Shown here piece by piece: positions 54,301-63,031 of a stretch of 64,000 bases of DNA (positions are counted from its first letter, which is position 1; every line of letters starts with the position of its first letter). Source of the stretch: Psychroflexus salis. Its GTDB lineage: Bacteria > Bacteroidota > Bacteroidia > Flavobacteriales > Flavobacteriaceae. The stretch spans positions 124,001 through 188,000 of the forward strand of contig NZ_BMGL01000002.1 in NCBI RefSeq assembly GCF_014640175.1, given 5' to 3'. Under the pieces are notes generated by a model that saw only the letters and a program-made list of their open reading frames with translations, searched no databases and was not told the DNA's origin. A program made the translations under genes and the position numbers.

Positions 54301-56822
54301 TAGACGAAGACGGAAACCCAACACCGCTTGTTTTTCCTAATGGTTATTTTTATTTAAATGAACAATTGTCTGAAGATGGTCCAGATTACGACTGTCTATT
54401 TACACAGCCAAACCCAGCTTGGTTTTACATTACTGTTGAACAAGAGGGAGATTTAGAGTTCTTAATAACACAGTCAACTGCTTTTGATGAGAACGGACAA
54501 TCTGTAGGAGAATTACTAGATGTGGATTTCATTACTTGGGGCCCTTTTGATGAAGTAGACACCAACTGTAACAACTTAAATTCTTCTACTCAAGTAGACT
54601 GTAGTTATAGTTTTGTTTCTGAAGAAGTAATGACTATACCCGATGCCGAAATAGGTGAAATTTATATCGTATTAATAACAAACTTTAACCAATCACCTGG
54701 GTATATATCACTTAACCAAACCAACCTCGGTCAGCCAGGTAGTGGTTCTACTAATTGTGATGATGTATTTGGTGTAATTAATGGTTGTGCTTCAGAGGGC
54801 GTAATTATATCGTCTGAAATCGCTGATGGAAATGCCTATCAATGGTTTATCTTAGAAGATCCAGAAGCCGATCCAACCGATACATCTAACTATGTTCCTG
54901 TAGAAGATGGTGAAAACCAAGATTACTTAGCTACGCAATCAGGAACTTACTTTGTGTTGTCACAAGCTCAAGATAATTCGTTTAACGAAGAGTTTTTTAA
55001 TGTTCGTTTATCTGAAGCTCCTGAATTATCTTTCGACTTAAACCAAAACTTATGTGAAGGGGAAACACTAACATTAGATGCAACTCCTATAAATAGTGCC
55101 GATTATACTGTTGTAACTTACCAATGGTTTGACGAAAATGGAGAAATTACGGGTGCTACAAATCCCGATTTAACCATTAATGATACAGGTGCTTATACAC
55201 TTGAAATTACTACAGAAGAATTGTTAGGAAGTACCAACTTTGAATGTATTAACTTATTTGATATTACAGTTAATGGTCCTGTATTTGCTTTAGACTTAGG
55301 TGGAGACCAAACATTTTGTGAAGATGTCGGGGCTCAAACCATAACTGCTAACTTAAGTGGAGATGTAGCTAGTGATGCTGTAATTACTTATAATTGGAGT
55401 ACAGGTGAAGAAACAGAATCTATTGAAGTTACAGAATCGGGAATTTACAGTGTAGAAGTTTCGGTTGACGGTTGTGTAGAAACTGCTGAAGTAGTTTATG
55501 GATTTAGTGAAGCGCCAGAAGTACAATTTGATTTAGAACAAAATTTATGTGAAGGAGAAGAATTAACTTTAGATGCTACACTAGTAAATGATTCAGATTT
55601 TGCATCGGTTTCATATCAATGGCAAGACACAAATGGGCCAATAGTAGGAGAGACCAATGCAACTTACACGTTTAATGAAACTGGGATTTACAGTGTTGAA
55701 GTTACTACAGCATTTGCTGTTGGTACAGAAACCTTTGAATGTGTAAACTTATTTGAAATTAATATTCAAGGTGCAAATTATCAAATTGATTTAGGAGGAG
55801 ATGCTACTTTCTGTGATGAAGAAAATGCACAAACTATTAATGCTAACTTAACAGGAGAAATACAAGATAATGCAGTAATTACATATTTATGGAGTACAAG
55901 TGAAGAAACTTCTTCAATTCAAGTTACTGAATCTGGTACTTACAGCGTAGAAGTGTCTGTAGATGGATGTATAGAAACCGCAGAAGTTGAATATATATTC
56001 AATGAATCTCCAATCATCAATTTACCAACGGATATTGAAACTTGTGATTTGTCTACCGCCGTATTTGATGCAACCCCTAGTAATGTTGAAGCAGCGATAA
56101 CTACATTCGAATGGAGACTAGATGGTGTGCTCTTACAAGATGAATTTATGGAGTTAATTTCTGCAGCCGATTATGGTTTTGGAACTTACGAACTAACTGC
56201 ATATAGCGATTCGGAAGATTGTGCTTTTGTTCAAGAAATTGAAGTATCTCCTCGTTTTGTAAGCGCAAATCTTACTACCGATTCATTCGATGATTTATTC
56301 TGCGTAGGTGAAGAGGTGCTAATCGCTTCTGAAGTTACAGGTGTAGAAGGAGACGATGTAACTTATACTTGGTTTGTAAATGGAGTAGAACAATCTAATC
56401 AAAATCAAACAGAATTAGTTTACGAAATTGGTAGTGATTCGACTAATCCAAATCAAGATGTAATTTCTTTAAGCGTTAATGTTGGTGGAGATTGTGTCGC
56501 CAATATGGTAGCGGTAGATTTAGGTCGTTACGAACTAGACAATTGTATTATTCCAGAAGGGATGTCTCCAGACGGAATTAACCATACTTTAGATTTACGT
56601 TTCTTAGCAGATCGTTCAGGCATAAAAAGCCTAGAAATATTTAATCGTTTTGGTAAGTCCGTTTTTAAACAAAATAATTATACAGACGAATTTATTGGTC
56701 AAAATGAAAATGGCTCTGGTTTAGTAACAGGAACCTATTTTTATGTCATTAAATTTGTAAAAGAGGATCCAGTTTATGGTAAAGAGCACCGTGGTTGGAT
56801 ATATATAAATAGAGAAGAATAA
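51384..56822 (+). CDS. Giant type IX-secreted protein with four CUB-like modules and type-B sorting domain
   Basis: A 1812-residue surface protein. After a signal peptide (LRCFIFLLTLNVAAQA) come four tandem modules of about 200 residues starting near 24, 225, 422 and 618. Each has a Cys-bearing CUB-like half (for example GLSFQSSGDSISFQITSDGS) and a second half ending in a conserved Cys-Thr. A pre-peptidase-like domain follows (from ~815), then Ig-like repeats (SVEVSVDGCVETAEV). It ends in a CHU_C/gliding-motility-associated sorting domain (LEIFNRFGKSVFKQ, GLVTGTYFYVIKF). Modules 1 and 3 share an exact 166-bp DNA block. It is probably an adhesin exported by the type IX system. Confidence 0.88.
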   Translation: MLVKILRCFIFLLTLNVAAQATTIDCQTPLSDTFCYGDNENATLEFVSDDGSSLNLTFSAGTIEGAPFDTMIVFDTDGTELFNSDNGVENFTGLSFQSSGDSISFQITSDGSVSCESGAEDLIDYTVVCATCANPTVEFTQVNDCLNAPQFFVDVNITDLGSASSLEITDSEGVSTETVTTIGVVQVGPYPNGANVTVDVQSLDDANCSTTSSVFTQEFCTLTEIECAQPFSSTYCYGDNDDTTFEFISEDGSPLNLTFDAGDVEAGWDVITVFDTDGSILFTGDGVIAGLTFQSSGDSISFQIDSDGSVSCESGARPEIEYTVNCATCTNPTVEFTQVNDCLNAPQFFVDVNITDLGSASSLEITDSDGVSTETVTSTGVVQMGPYPNGSQVTVNVQSLDDANCSVTSNVFEQEFCTLTEIECSQPFAGTYCYPNNDDTTLEFVSEDGSPLNLNFTAGNIDGFDGIIVFDTDGSILFDGDGDMTGLSFQSTGDTISFQITSSGFNSCDTGQQPELAYSVVCATCVNPSVDFELVSDCLNAPQFFIDVDVTDLGSATSLEITDSEGVSTETVTTIGVVQVGPYPNGANVTVDVQSLDDANCSTTSSVFTQEFCTLTEVICDTPLDETFCYGENEDVTIEYISEDGTPLNFNINAGTIEAGFDDFIVFDSDGTILFDGDGELSGLSFQSSGDSISFQITSDGSVSCESGSQDLLEYTIVCATCVNQDVTFEVIDDCASGEDQFFIDVNISDLGSAAGLDVTDNQGNEILGLTQTGVQQFGPYPNTTNVEITVANVDDANCIIESGNLTQLACPPDNNSCENAEEAVINPENLCVELNAGTLFQAGATSVPSSCHPNIIQDIWYEFTATADVHTTTVIPSQTGFGAPQYGSAIYANDCDSLTELYCSTEFDNFGNSNSITAEGLTPGETYYLRIYNFGNNEFNQADAAFDLCVTTPQFFEDNQLCSDLEPFCAPVDEDGNPTPLVFPNGYFYLNEQLSEDGPDYDCLFTQPNPAWFYITVEQEGDLEFLITQSTAFDENGQSVGELLDVDFITWGPFDEVDTNCNNLNSSTQVDCSYSFVSEEVMTIPDAEIGEIYIVLITNFNQSPGYISLNQTNLGQPGSGSTNCDDVFGVINGCASEGVIISSEIADGNAYQWFILEDPEADPTDTSNYVPVEDGENQDYLATQSGTYFVLSQAQDNSFNEEFFNVRLSEAPELSFDLNQNLCEGETLTLDATPINSADYTVVTYQWFDENGEITGATNPDLTINDTGAYTLEITTEELLGSTNFECINLFDITVNGPVFALDLGGDQTFCEDVGAQTITANLSGDVASDAVITYNWSTGEETESIEVTESGIYSVEVSVDGCVETAEVVYGFSEAPEVQFDLEQNLCEGEELTLDATLVNDSDFASVSYQWQDTNGPIVGETNATYTFNETGIYSVEVTTAFAVGTETFECVNLFEINIQGANYQIDLGGDATFCDEENAQTINANLTGEIQDNAVITYLWSTSEETSSIQVTESGTYSVEVSVDGCIETAEVEYIFNESPIINLPTDIETCDLSTAVFDATPSNVEAAITTFEWRLDGVLLQDEFMELISAADYGFGTYELTAYSDSEDCAFVQEIEVSPRFVSANLTTDSFDDLFCVGEEVLIASEVTGVEGDDVTYTWFVNGVEQSNQNQTELVYEIGSDSTNPNQDVISLSVNVGGDCVANMVAVDLGRYELDNCIIPEGMSPDGINHTLDLRFLADRSGIKSLEIFNRFGKSVFKQNNYTDEFIGQNENGSGLVTGTYFYVIKFVKEDPVYGKEHRGWIYINREE
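51880..52045 (+). repeat. 166-bp exact intragenic repeat, copy 1
   Basis: Identical to 53059-53224, with an offset of 1179 nt (393 codons), so recombination between copies stays in frame and would delete two modules. It covers the second half of module 1. Confidence 0.85.
53059..53224 (+). repeat. 166-bp exact intragenic repeat, copy 2
   Basis: Identical to 51880-52045. Sequence on both sides of the block has diverged, which points to gene conversion or a recent module shuffle and not to selection on the protein alone, since silent sites are also identical. Confidence 0.85.
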
Positions 56823-56836
56823 TAAAACTAATTAAC

Positions 56837-59659
56837 ATGAAACAAATTAACTATTTATTTTTGTTGGGTATGATTCCTATCTGGAGTTTTGCTCAGCAAA
56901 TTACAATAAACCCTGTGCCAGCTCCCACTAGTGGATATACACCAGAGTTTTTAATTAATGAAGTTTTAATCGAAGGAGATTGTGCTCAGGTAGATAATGT
57001 AATTTCTCCAATGAATGCAAGTTTTGATGGACAAGCTTTTGAAAGTTATGCCTATTTTGAGTCCAATGGAGCTGATTTTCCTTTTGAAGATGGTATTGTT
57101 TTAGCTAGTGCAGATGTTACAACTATTCCTAACGGTCCTATTGGTGGTGGTTTTGGTGGTTGGACTGGTGATCCAGATCTCGCAGCATTGAGTGGAGAAA
57201 ATTCAAATAACGCAACAACTATTGAATTTGATTTTGTTCCTTTTGTGAATGAAATTTCGTTTAATTATTTAATGGCATCACAAGAATATGATGACTTTTT
57301 TAATTTTCCTTGTACTTATGAAGATACTTTTGCTTTTATTATTAGTGGTCCATACGATGCAGATGGGAATCTAATTATAGATGATTTTCCAGAAGGTACA
57401 CCTGGTGTTTTTCAAAATATAAACTCATACAATACAGATGCAAACCCAAATACTCCTGATGTTGAAGTAGACATGGGCGGGTTAAATATTGCAACACTAC
57501 CAGGAACAAACATTCCTGCAACTGTTACTAATATTCATAACTTTACAAATTGTAATCCTGGAGATCCTGGAGAGTTTGCAGCGGCACAGTTCTATGATGC
57601 TGCTAATTCTGGAAATGGTTCTACTGCTTTTAATGGTCAAACTATACCGTTAGTTGCATCGACAAATGTTATAGCTGGACAGTTATATAAAATTAAATTA
57701 TCTATTGGAGATAGTAGAGATACAGCTTTTAATTCTGCAGTTTTCATCGAAGGTGAAAGTTTTAACTTAGGAGATATTGATTTAGGAGACCCTATTACCT
57801 TACAAGATCCAGATGCAGAATGTACAGGTACTGTAATAATTTTAGATACAGGTCTTCCAGCAAATACAGAAATTGTATTTGAATGGTATTTTAATGAAGA
57901 AGTAGGTGCTAATCCAACAGAGTTAATTGTAGGCGAAGAAGGCCCTTCTTTGAATGTAACTGAAACTGGAACTTATGCTGTATTTGCTTTTATTCCTGGA
58001 CCGGATGGAGCGCCCCTTGGTTGTTTTAATACTGGTTTTACTAGTTTAGAATTTTTTGATACACCAGAAGGTAATTTAGAAGATACTTTGATTTGTCCTA
58101 GCGGTGAAGTTGACTTAAATGCAACACCAACAAACCTAGATGATTTGTTAGCACAAGATGAAAATGGACCTACTTATACATGGTTTCTAAATGCAAACGA
58201 AATAGAAGGAGAAAATGGACCAATTCTTACAGCAACTGAACCAGGAGAATATGAAGTTGAAATTGATTTCAATGCATGTTCTGTAAATTTAACTTCTTCT
58301 GTTACTTTAGTCGATTATGATATGACACTTGGAGAAGATGTGTCTAGTTGTGTTGCTGTTTCAGATGCTCCTAGTTTTGAAATTACTCCTGAATTTTCAA
58401 ACTTAACAGAAGCTGAATTACTTAACGTGGATTATTTATGGAGCACAGGAGAAACTTCACCCACTATAACCGTTAATTCATCAGGTGTTTATACCTTAAC
58501 TACCACTTATGAAAGTTGTGAGATAACTGCAGAAGTAACTATTAATTTTATACCTACTCCAGATATTACTTTGGAAGATGTCGCAATTTGTGATGATAGT
58601 TCTGTTACACTTGATGCCGAAATAAATAATATAAACGAACTAAACGCCATAGATCCTGATGGAATTACATACACTTGGTTTCAAAATGGTACAGAAATAA
58701 GTGGAGAAAACGAATCTAGCCTTGTTGTTAATGAAGCAGATTTTTACTCTGTTGAAGTTGACTTTTTAGGCTGTGATGCTTCTGAAGAAGTAGAAATTTC
58801 TATTCTAAATTATTTTGTTGATTTAGGTGATGCTCCATTACCTTGTATCCAAGAAGGGCAATCTCCAGAATTTACTATTATTCCAGATTTAGTTGGAGTT
58901 GATGATTCAGACTTAGATTTAGTTGAATACCAATGGAGTACAGGAGAGACTTCTTCAAGTATTACAGTAACTGAATCTGGAACCTATTCTTTAACTACAA
59001 GCTTAAACGGATGTATTGAAACTGATGAAGTTGAAGTGATATTTACAGAAGCTCAAGATGTTTTTGTTCCTAACTTTGTGGTATGTTTTGATGAAGCTAG
59101 TTTGGAAATCAAAAGCAATTACACATTTAATACTGCCGACGAAATTATATGGGAAGACCCTAATGGAATCATAACCCAAGACCAAGCTAATCTTAATTTA
59201 GATTGGAGTTTAACTTCTGGTGTAAGTAATGCTGAAAATGAAATTGTTGGAGAATATTCATTAACGGTTATCATCGGTGGCTGTGAAGTTTCTACCACAT
59301 TTGAAGTTGATTTTAGAAGACAAAGTGAAGTTGACTCAGCTATGAATAGTGGAAATATTATGATAAGCTGTTCTTTACCAGAAGGAATATCACCAAATGC
59401 TGACGGTGTTAACGATTGTTTTGACTTAAGCTTTTTAGCAATAGAGCCTGGAATAAATAATTTACAGATATTTAACCGATATGGACGTAAAGTTTTTGAA
59501 GCTGACTCGTCGTATACTAATCAATTTTGTGGTCAAGACGATGGCGGAAATAATTTAGTAACAGGTACTTATTTTTACGTTCTTAAACTAAATGAAGCTG
59601 GACAAGGTTTCGAGCAAGTTGAACGTGGATGGGTTTATATTAATAGAGAAGAACAATAA
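56837..59659 (+). CDS. Choice-of-anchor L protein with Ig-like repeats and type-B sorting domain
   Basis: A 940-residue exported protein with signal peptide INYLFLLGMIPIWSFAQ. Residues ~30-310 form a choice-of-anchor L domain (ESNGADFPFEDGIVLASADV and later EISFNYLMASQEYDDFF). Two or more Ig-like repeats follow, each with a W-S-T-G-E-T-S turn (YQWSTGETSSSITVTESGTY). The C-terminal domain (LPEGISPNADGVNDCFDL, LQIFNRYGRKVFE, LVTGTYFYVLKL) is the gliding-motility-associated type-B signal of the type IX system. It starts 14 nt after the previous gene and leads to the PorP/SprF gene 27 nt on. Confidence 0.88.
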   Translation: MKQINYLFLLGMIPIWSFAQQITINPVPAPTSGYTPEFLINEVLIEGDCAQVDNVISPMNASFDGQAFESYAYFESNGADFPFEDGIVLASADVTTIPNGPIGGGFGGWTGDPDLAALSGENSNNATTIEFDFVPFVNEISFNYLMASQEYDDFFNFPCTYEDTFAFIISGPYDADGNLIIDDFPEGTPGVFQNINSYNTDANPNTPDVEVDMGGLNIATLPGTNIPATVTNIHNFTNCNPGDPGEFAAAQFYDAANSGNGSTAFNGQTIPLVASTNVIAGQLYKIKLSIGDSRDTAFNSAVFIEGESFNLGDIDLGDPITLQDPDAECTGTVIILDTGLPANTEIVFEWYFNEEVGANPTELIVGEEGPSLNVTETGTYAVFAFIPGPDGAPLGCFNTGFTSLEFFDTPEGNLEDTLICPSGEVDLNATPTNLDDLLAQDENGPTYTWFLNANEIEGENGPILTATEPGEYEVEIDFNACSVNLTSSVTLVDYDMTLGEDVSSCVAVSDAPSFEITPEFSNLTEAELLNVDYLWSTGETSPTITVNSSGVYTLTTTYESCEITAEVTINFIPTPDITLEDVAICDDSSVTLDAEINNINELNAIDPDGITYTWFQNGTEISGENESSLVVNEADFYSVEVDFLGCDASEEVEISILNYFVDLGDAPLPCIQEGQSPEFTIIPDLVGVDDSDLDLVEYQWSTGETSSSITVTESGTYSLTTSLNGCIETDEVEVIFTEAQDVFVPNFVVCFDEASLEIKSNYTFNTADEIIWEDPNGIITQDQANLNLDWSLTSGVSNAENEIVGEYSLTVIIGGCEVSTTFEVDFRRQSEVDSAMNSGNIMISCSLPEGISPNADGVNDCFDLSFLAIEPGINNLQIFNRYGRKVFEADSSYTNQFCGQDDGGNNLVTGTYFYVLKLNEAGQGFEQVERGWVYINREEQ

Positions 59660-59686
59660 CAACAACAATAATTTAAAGATTTCGCA

Positions 59687-60607
59687 ATGAGAAAAATTTA
59701 TGTTTTAATCTGTGTGATTGGCTTAGCGCTTTTTCCAGAAGCAAATGCACAACAAAATCCACAATACACACAATATATGTATAATATGAATGTGGTGAAT
59801 CCTGCTTACGCAGGTTCTAAAGAAAGCCTTTCTGTAGGTGCTCTTTTTAGAGACCAATGGTCTGGTATTTCTGGTGCACCACGTACTTTTACATTTACCG
59901 CACATTCCCCAATTGGAAATAATATTGGAATAGGACTTTCAGGTATAAACGACCAGATTGGGCCGGTAGAACAAACCGATTTAATGGCTGATATTTCTTA
60001 TACCTTACGATTAGGTGGAGAATGGAATTTAGCATTTGGTGTAAAAGCTGGGGCAACATTTCACGATATTGGCTTAGCTAGTGTTAATACCCAAATCGCA
60101 TTAGATCCAGCTTTTGGAGCTAATTACAATGAAACTTATGGTATTTTTGGAGCTGGTATGTTTTTATACTCAGATCGCTTTTATGTAGGTTTATCTGTAC
60201 CAAACTTTCTAGAATCAACACATTTTGTAACCGATGGAGAAACTGCTTTTGGAAATCAAGAGCGACACTTTTTTGGAACAATGGGATATGTTTTCGACTT
60301 AAATGATTTTATTAAGTTTAAGCCTTCGACATTTGTGAAAACACAAATTTCGAATTTCGATTCAAGTTACTTATCTTACGATTTTAATGCTAATTTCTTA
60401 TTTTACGAACGTTTTGAAATTGGTGCATCTTACCGTGTAGACGACGCATTTAGTGCTTTGGTCGGTGTTAAACCTTTCGACTGGATGCATGTTGGGTTTG
60501 CTTACGATGCAACACAAACCGACTTAAATGAACCATCGTATGAAGCATTTATTATTTTCGATATCTTCTTCAAGAAAAAAGCATACTTATCACCAAGATA
60601 CTTCTAA
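59687..60607 (+). CDS. PorP/SprF-family type IX secretion outer-membrane protein
   Basis: A 306-residue outer-membrane barrel. The signal peptide ends ANAQ. It is followed by the family hallmark QNPQYTQYMYNMNVVNPAYA and GALFRDQWSGISGAPRTFTF. The C-terminus ends in an aromatic strand region. In Flavobacterium, SprF is needed to deliver the SprB adhesin, and paralogues are paired with particular large type-B substrates; here it sits right behind two such substrates. It probably acts with the OmpA protein 25 nt downstream. Confidence 0.92.
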   Translation: MRKIYVLICVIGLALFPEANAQQNPQYTQYMYNMNVVNPAYAGSKESLSVGALFRDQWSGISGAPRTFTFTAHSPIGNNIGIGLSGINDQIGPVEQTDLMADISYTLRLGGEWNLAFGVKAGATFHDIGLASVNTQIALDPAFGANYNETYGIFGAGMFLYSDRFYVGLSVPNFLESTHFVTDGETAFGNQERHFFGTMGYVFDLNDFIKFKPSTFVKTQISNFDSSYLSYDFNANFLFYERFEIGASYRVDDAFSALVGVKPFDWMHVGFAYDATQTDLNEPSYEAFIIFDIFFKKKAYLSPRYF

Positions 60608-60632
60608 TCATTAAATTCAATAATATAGAATT

Positions 60633-62564
60633 ATGAAAAAAATTATAAATATATCGTTCGTTTTCTTGATGGCAATCACCGCTTTACAAGCACAAGATCG
60701 AACCACAGCAAAAGCAGATAAATATTTTGATAATCTCGCTTTTTATGATGCAGCTGATAATTATCAGAAAATTGTAGACAAAGGTAACGGAACTCCTTAT
60801 GTTTATAGAAGATTAGCTGAGTCTTATTATAACTTAGTTGAGATGAAACAAGCTGAACGTTTCTATAAATTGGCAATGCGAACTGAAGATGATTTAGTAG
60901 CGGAAGATTATTTTAGATATGCTCAAGCTTTAAAAACTAACGCAAAGTTTGACGAGTCGAATAAAGTGATGCAACAATTTGCCGAAAAAGCACCTAACGA
61001 CCAAAGAGCTAAGTTTTTTAAAGCCAATCCTAATTACTTAGAAGATCTTCAAAACAAGCAGCCTAATTTTACAGAAGATATGCTCGAGTTAAGTGCTAAA
61101 GAATATTCAGATTTTGGAGCATACGAGTTCAACGGCTTATTTTATTTCGTTTCTACAAGAAACGAATCAAGAAGCACATATGGTTGGAATGATCAACCTG
61201 GTACCGATGTTTTTGTTGCACAAAATGTTGGTGGAACCTTCAAAAATGAAATTGAATTACCTGGCGAAGTAAATTCTAATTATAATGAAGGTTCACTTAC
61301 GATTACCAATGATGGTAAAACCATGTATTTTACTCGTAATGATTATACAGGGAGAAAATACCAAACTAATTCAGAAGGTGTTGGTCAACTTAGACTTTAT
61401 AAGGCTACTTTAGTAACTGGAGAATGGAAAGATGTTGAAGCCTTATCCTTTACGGGTTCCGAGTACTCCTACAGTCACCCAGCATTAAGTCCAGATAATG
61501 ACTATTTATATTTTTCTAGCGATATGCCAGGAGGATTTGGTCAATCTGATTTATATCGTGTGGCCATTAACGAAGATGGTAGCTTTGGAGAGCCTGAAAA
61601 TTTAGGAGACAAAATCAATACACCTGGAAGAGAGAGTTTCCCTTTTATGGATTCTGATGAAGTTCTATACTTTTCAACCGATGGACATCTTGGGCTTGGT
61701 GGGTTAGATATTTTTTATACCAGAGAAATGAAATCTGGTTTTGCGTACCCAACAAACTTAGGTGCACCAGTAAATACAAAAGCAGACGATTTTTCTTTTA
61801 GCTATTACCCAGCAAAAAAAGCTGGATACGTAGCTTCAAATCGCAAAGGATTAGGAACGGTTGATAATATTTATACTTTAGATTTAGTACAACCTATGGA
61901 TGAAACCATGCTTGTAGTAAGTATTATAGATGCTGAAACGAATCAACCGATAGAAGGCGCTGAAGTAATTGTTTACGATGATGAAGAAAATGAAGTAAAA
62001 AGAGCTAAAACTAAAAATGATGGAATTGCAAAATTATTAGTAGTAAGCTATGAAGACTACGACGTGCAAGCCAATAGAAAAGGTTACAATAGTGGTTCGG
62101 AAACTATTTCTGCTAAAGGTACAGAACAGCCAGTTAAACTTTTATTAGAGCCTATAGAGCCATTAATAGTTGAGCGTAAAGTGATTCTAGATGAAATTTA
62201 TTTCGAATTCGATAAATACGAAATTCAAGCAAAATCTGCTTTAGGTTTAGATCAGTTAATCGAAACACTTAAAAAACACGAAGATATTCGATTAAGAGTA
62301 GAGAGTCATACTGACCGTAGAGGTCCAGCAGAATACAATCAACAATTATCAGAAAAACGTGCGCAAAGTACAGTTGCTTATATGGTTGAAAATGGTATTG
62401 CTGAAGATAGACTCGAAGCGGCTGGCTTAGGTGAATCTAAACCAATTAACGATTGTAGCTCAGGTTGTACAGAAGAGCAACATAGAGAAAATAGAAGAAG
62501 TGAGTTTACTATTATTGAAGAAAAAGAAGGTGTTGAAACCACAGTTGAATCTTCAAAAGAGTAA
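60633..62564 (+). CDS. OmpA-family protein with TPR, PD40 and carboxypeptidase-like domains
   Basis: A 643-residue envelope protein. A signal peptide (ISFVFLMAITALQAQ) is followed by TPR-like helices to about residue 130 and PD40/WD40-like propeller repeats (HPALSPDNDYLYFSSDMPGG). Next come a carboxypeptidase-regulatory-like beta domain (IDAETNQPIEGAEVIVYD) and a C-terminal OmpA peptidoglycan-binding domain (YFEFDKYEIQ, VESHTDRRGPAEYNQQLSEK). This is the standard partner of PorP/SprF proteins. The Lys/Glu-rich end follows the OmpA domain directly. Confidence 0.9.
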   Translation: MKKIINISFVFLMAITALQAQDRTTAKADKYFDNLAFYDAADNYQKIVDKGNGTPYVYRRLAESYYNLVEMKQAERFYKLAMRTEDDLVAEDYFRYAQALKTNAKFDESNKVMQQFAEKAPNDQRAKFFKANPNYLEDLQNKQPNFTEDMLELSAKEYSDFGAYEFNGLFYFVSTRNESRSTYGWNDQPGTDVFVAQNVGGTFKNEIELPGEVNSNYNEGSLTITNDGKTMYFTRNDYTGRKYQTNSEGVGQLRLYKATLVTGEWKDVEALSFTGSEYSYSHPALSPDNDYLYFSSDMPGGFGQSDLYRVAINEDGSFGEPENLGDKINTPGRESFPFMDSDEVLYFSTDGHLGLGGLDIFYTREMKSGFAYPTNLGAPVNTKADDFSFSYYPAKKAGYVASNRKGLGTVDNIYTLDLVQPMDETMLVVSIIDAETNQPIEGAEVIVYDDEENEVKRAKTKNDGIAKLLVVSYEDYDVQANRKGYNSGSETISAKGTEQPVKLLLEPIEPLIVERKVILDEIYFEFDKYEIQAKSALGLDQLIETLKKHEDIRLRVESHTDRRGPAEYNQQLSEKRAQSTVAYMVENGIAEDRLEAAGLGESKPINDCSSGCTEEQHRENRRSEFTIIEEKEGVETTVESSKE

Positions 62565-62588
62565 TATTCATAAATATTCTTATCAACA

Positions 62589-62618
62589 AAAAAGCTTCAG
62601 TTTTTACTGAAGCTTTTT
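62589..62618 (+). terminator. Terminator of the type IX locus
   Basis: AAAAAGCTTCAGT and ACTGAAGCTTTTT form a perfect 13-bp stem with a 4-nt loop and a following T run. Confidence 0.82.
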
Positions 62619-62682
62619 TTTGTTGGTTTTATTTTTAGCTGTGCTTTACAATTTATTTTTTATATTTAGTTAAAATTTAATT

Positions 62683-63030
62683 ATGGATAGGCTGTGTAAA
62701 GAATGTGGTGTGAAATTAACAGGTAGAGCAGATCAAAAATACTGCTCAGATTATTGCAGGAATGCCTATAATAACCGTATTAATTCAGATTCAAAGAACC
62801 TTATTCGTAACACTAACAATCAATTAAGAAAAAACTACCGTATTCTTGAAAAATTAAATCCAGATCCAACTACCAAGACTTCCAGAAATAATTTACTCTC
62901 TAAAGGTTTCGATTTTAATTTAATTACTAGCTTGTATACTACTAAAAAAGGACAAACTTATTTTTTTGTTTACGATTATGGGTACTTGCCTTTAAAAGAT
63001 GATTTACTTGCAATTGTAAAGAAAAATTAG
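62683..63030 (+). CDS. Small zinc-ribbon protein (DUF2116-like N-terminus)
   Basis: A 115-residue protein. The first 30 residues carry four Cys in two pairs (CKECGVKL and KYCSDYCRNAY), typical of a treble-clef/zinc-ribbon as in DUF2116-like proteins. The remainder is basic and helical and ends in a short beta segment (KKGQTYFFVYDYGYLPL). It may bind nucleic acid or protein; nothing more specific can be said. It is followed by the M28 peptidase gene after 1 nt. Confidence 0.72.
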   Translation: MDRLCKECGVKLTGRADQKYCSDYCRNAYNNRINSDSKNLIRNTNNQLRKNYRILEKLNPDPTTKTSRNNLLSKGFDFNLITSLYTTKKGQTYFFVYDYGYLPLKDDLLAIVKKN

Positions 63031-63031
63031 A

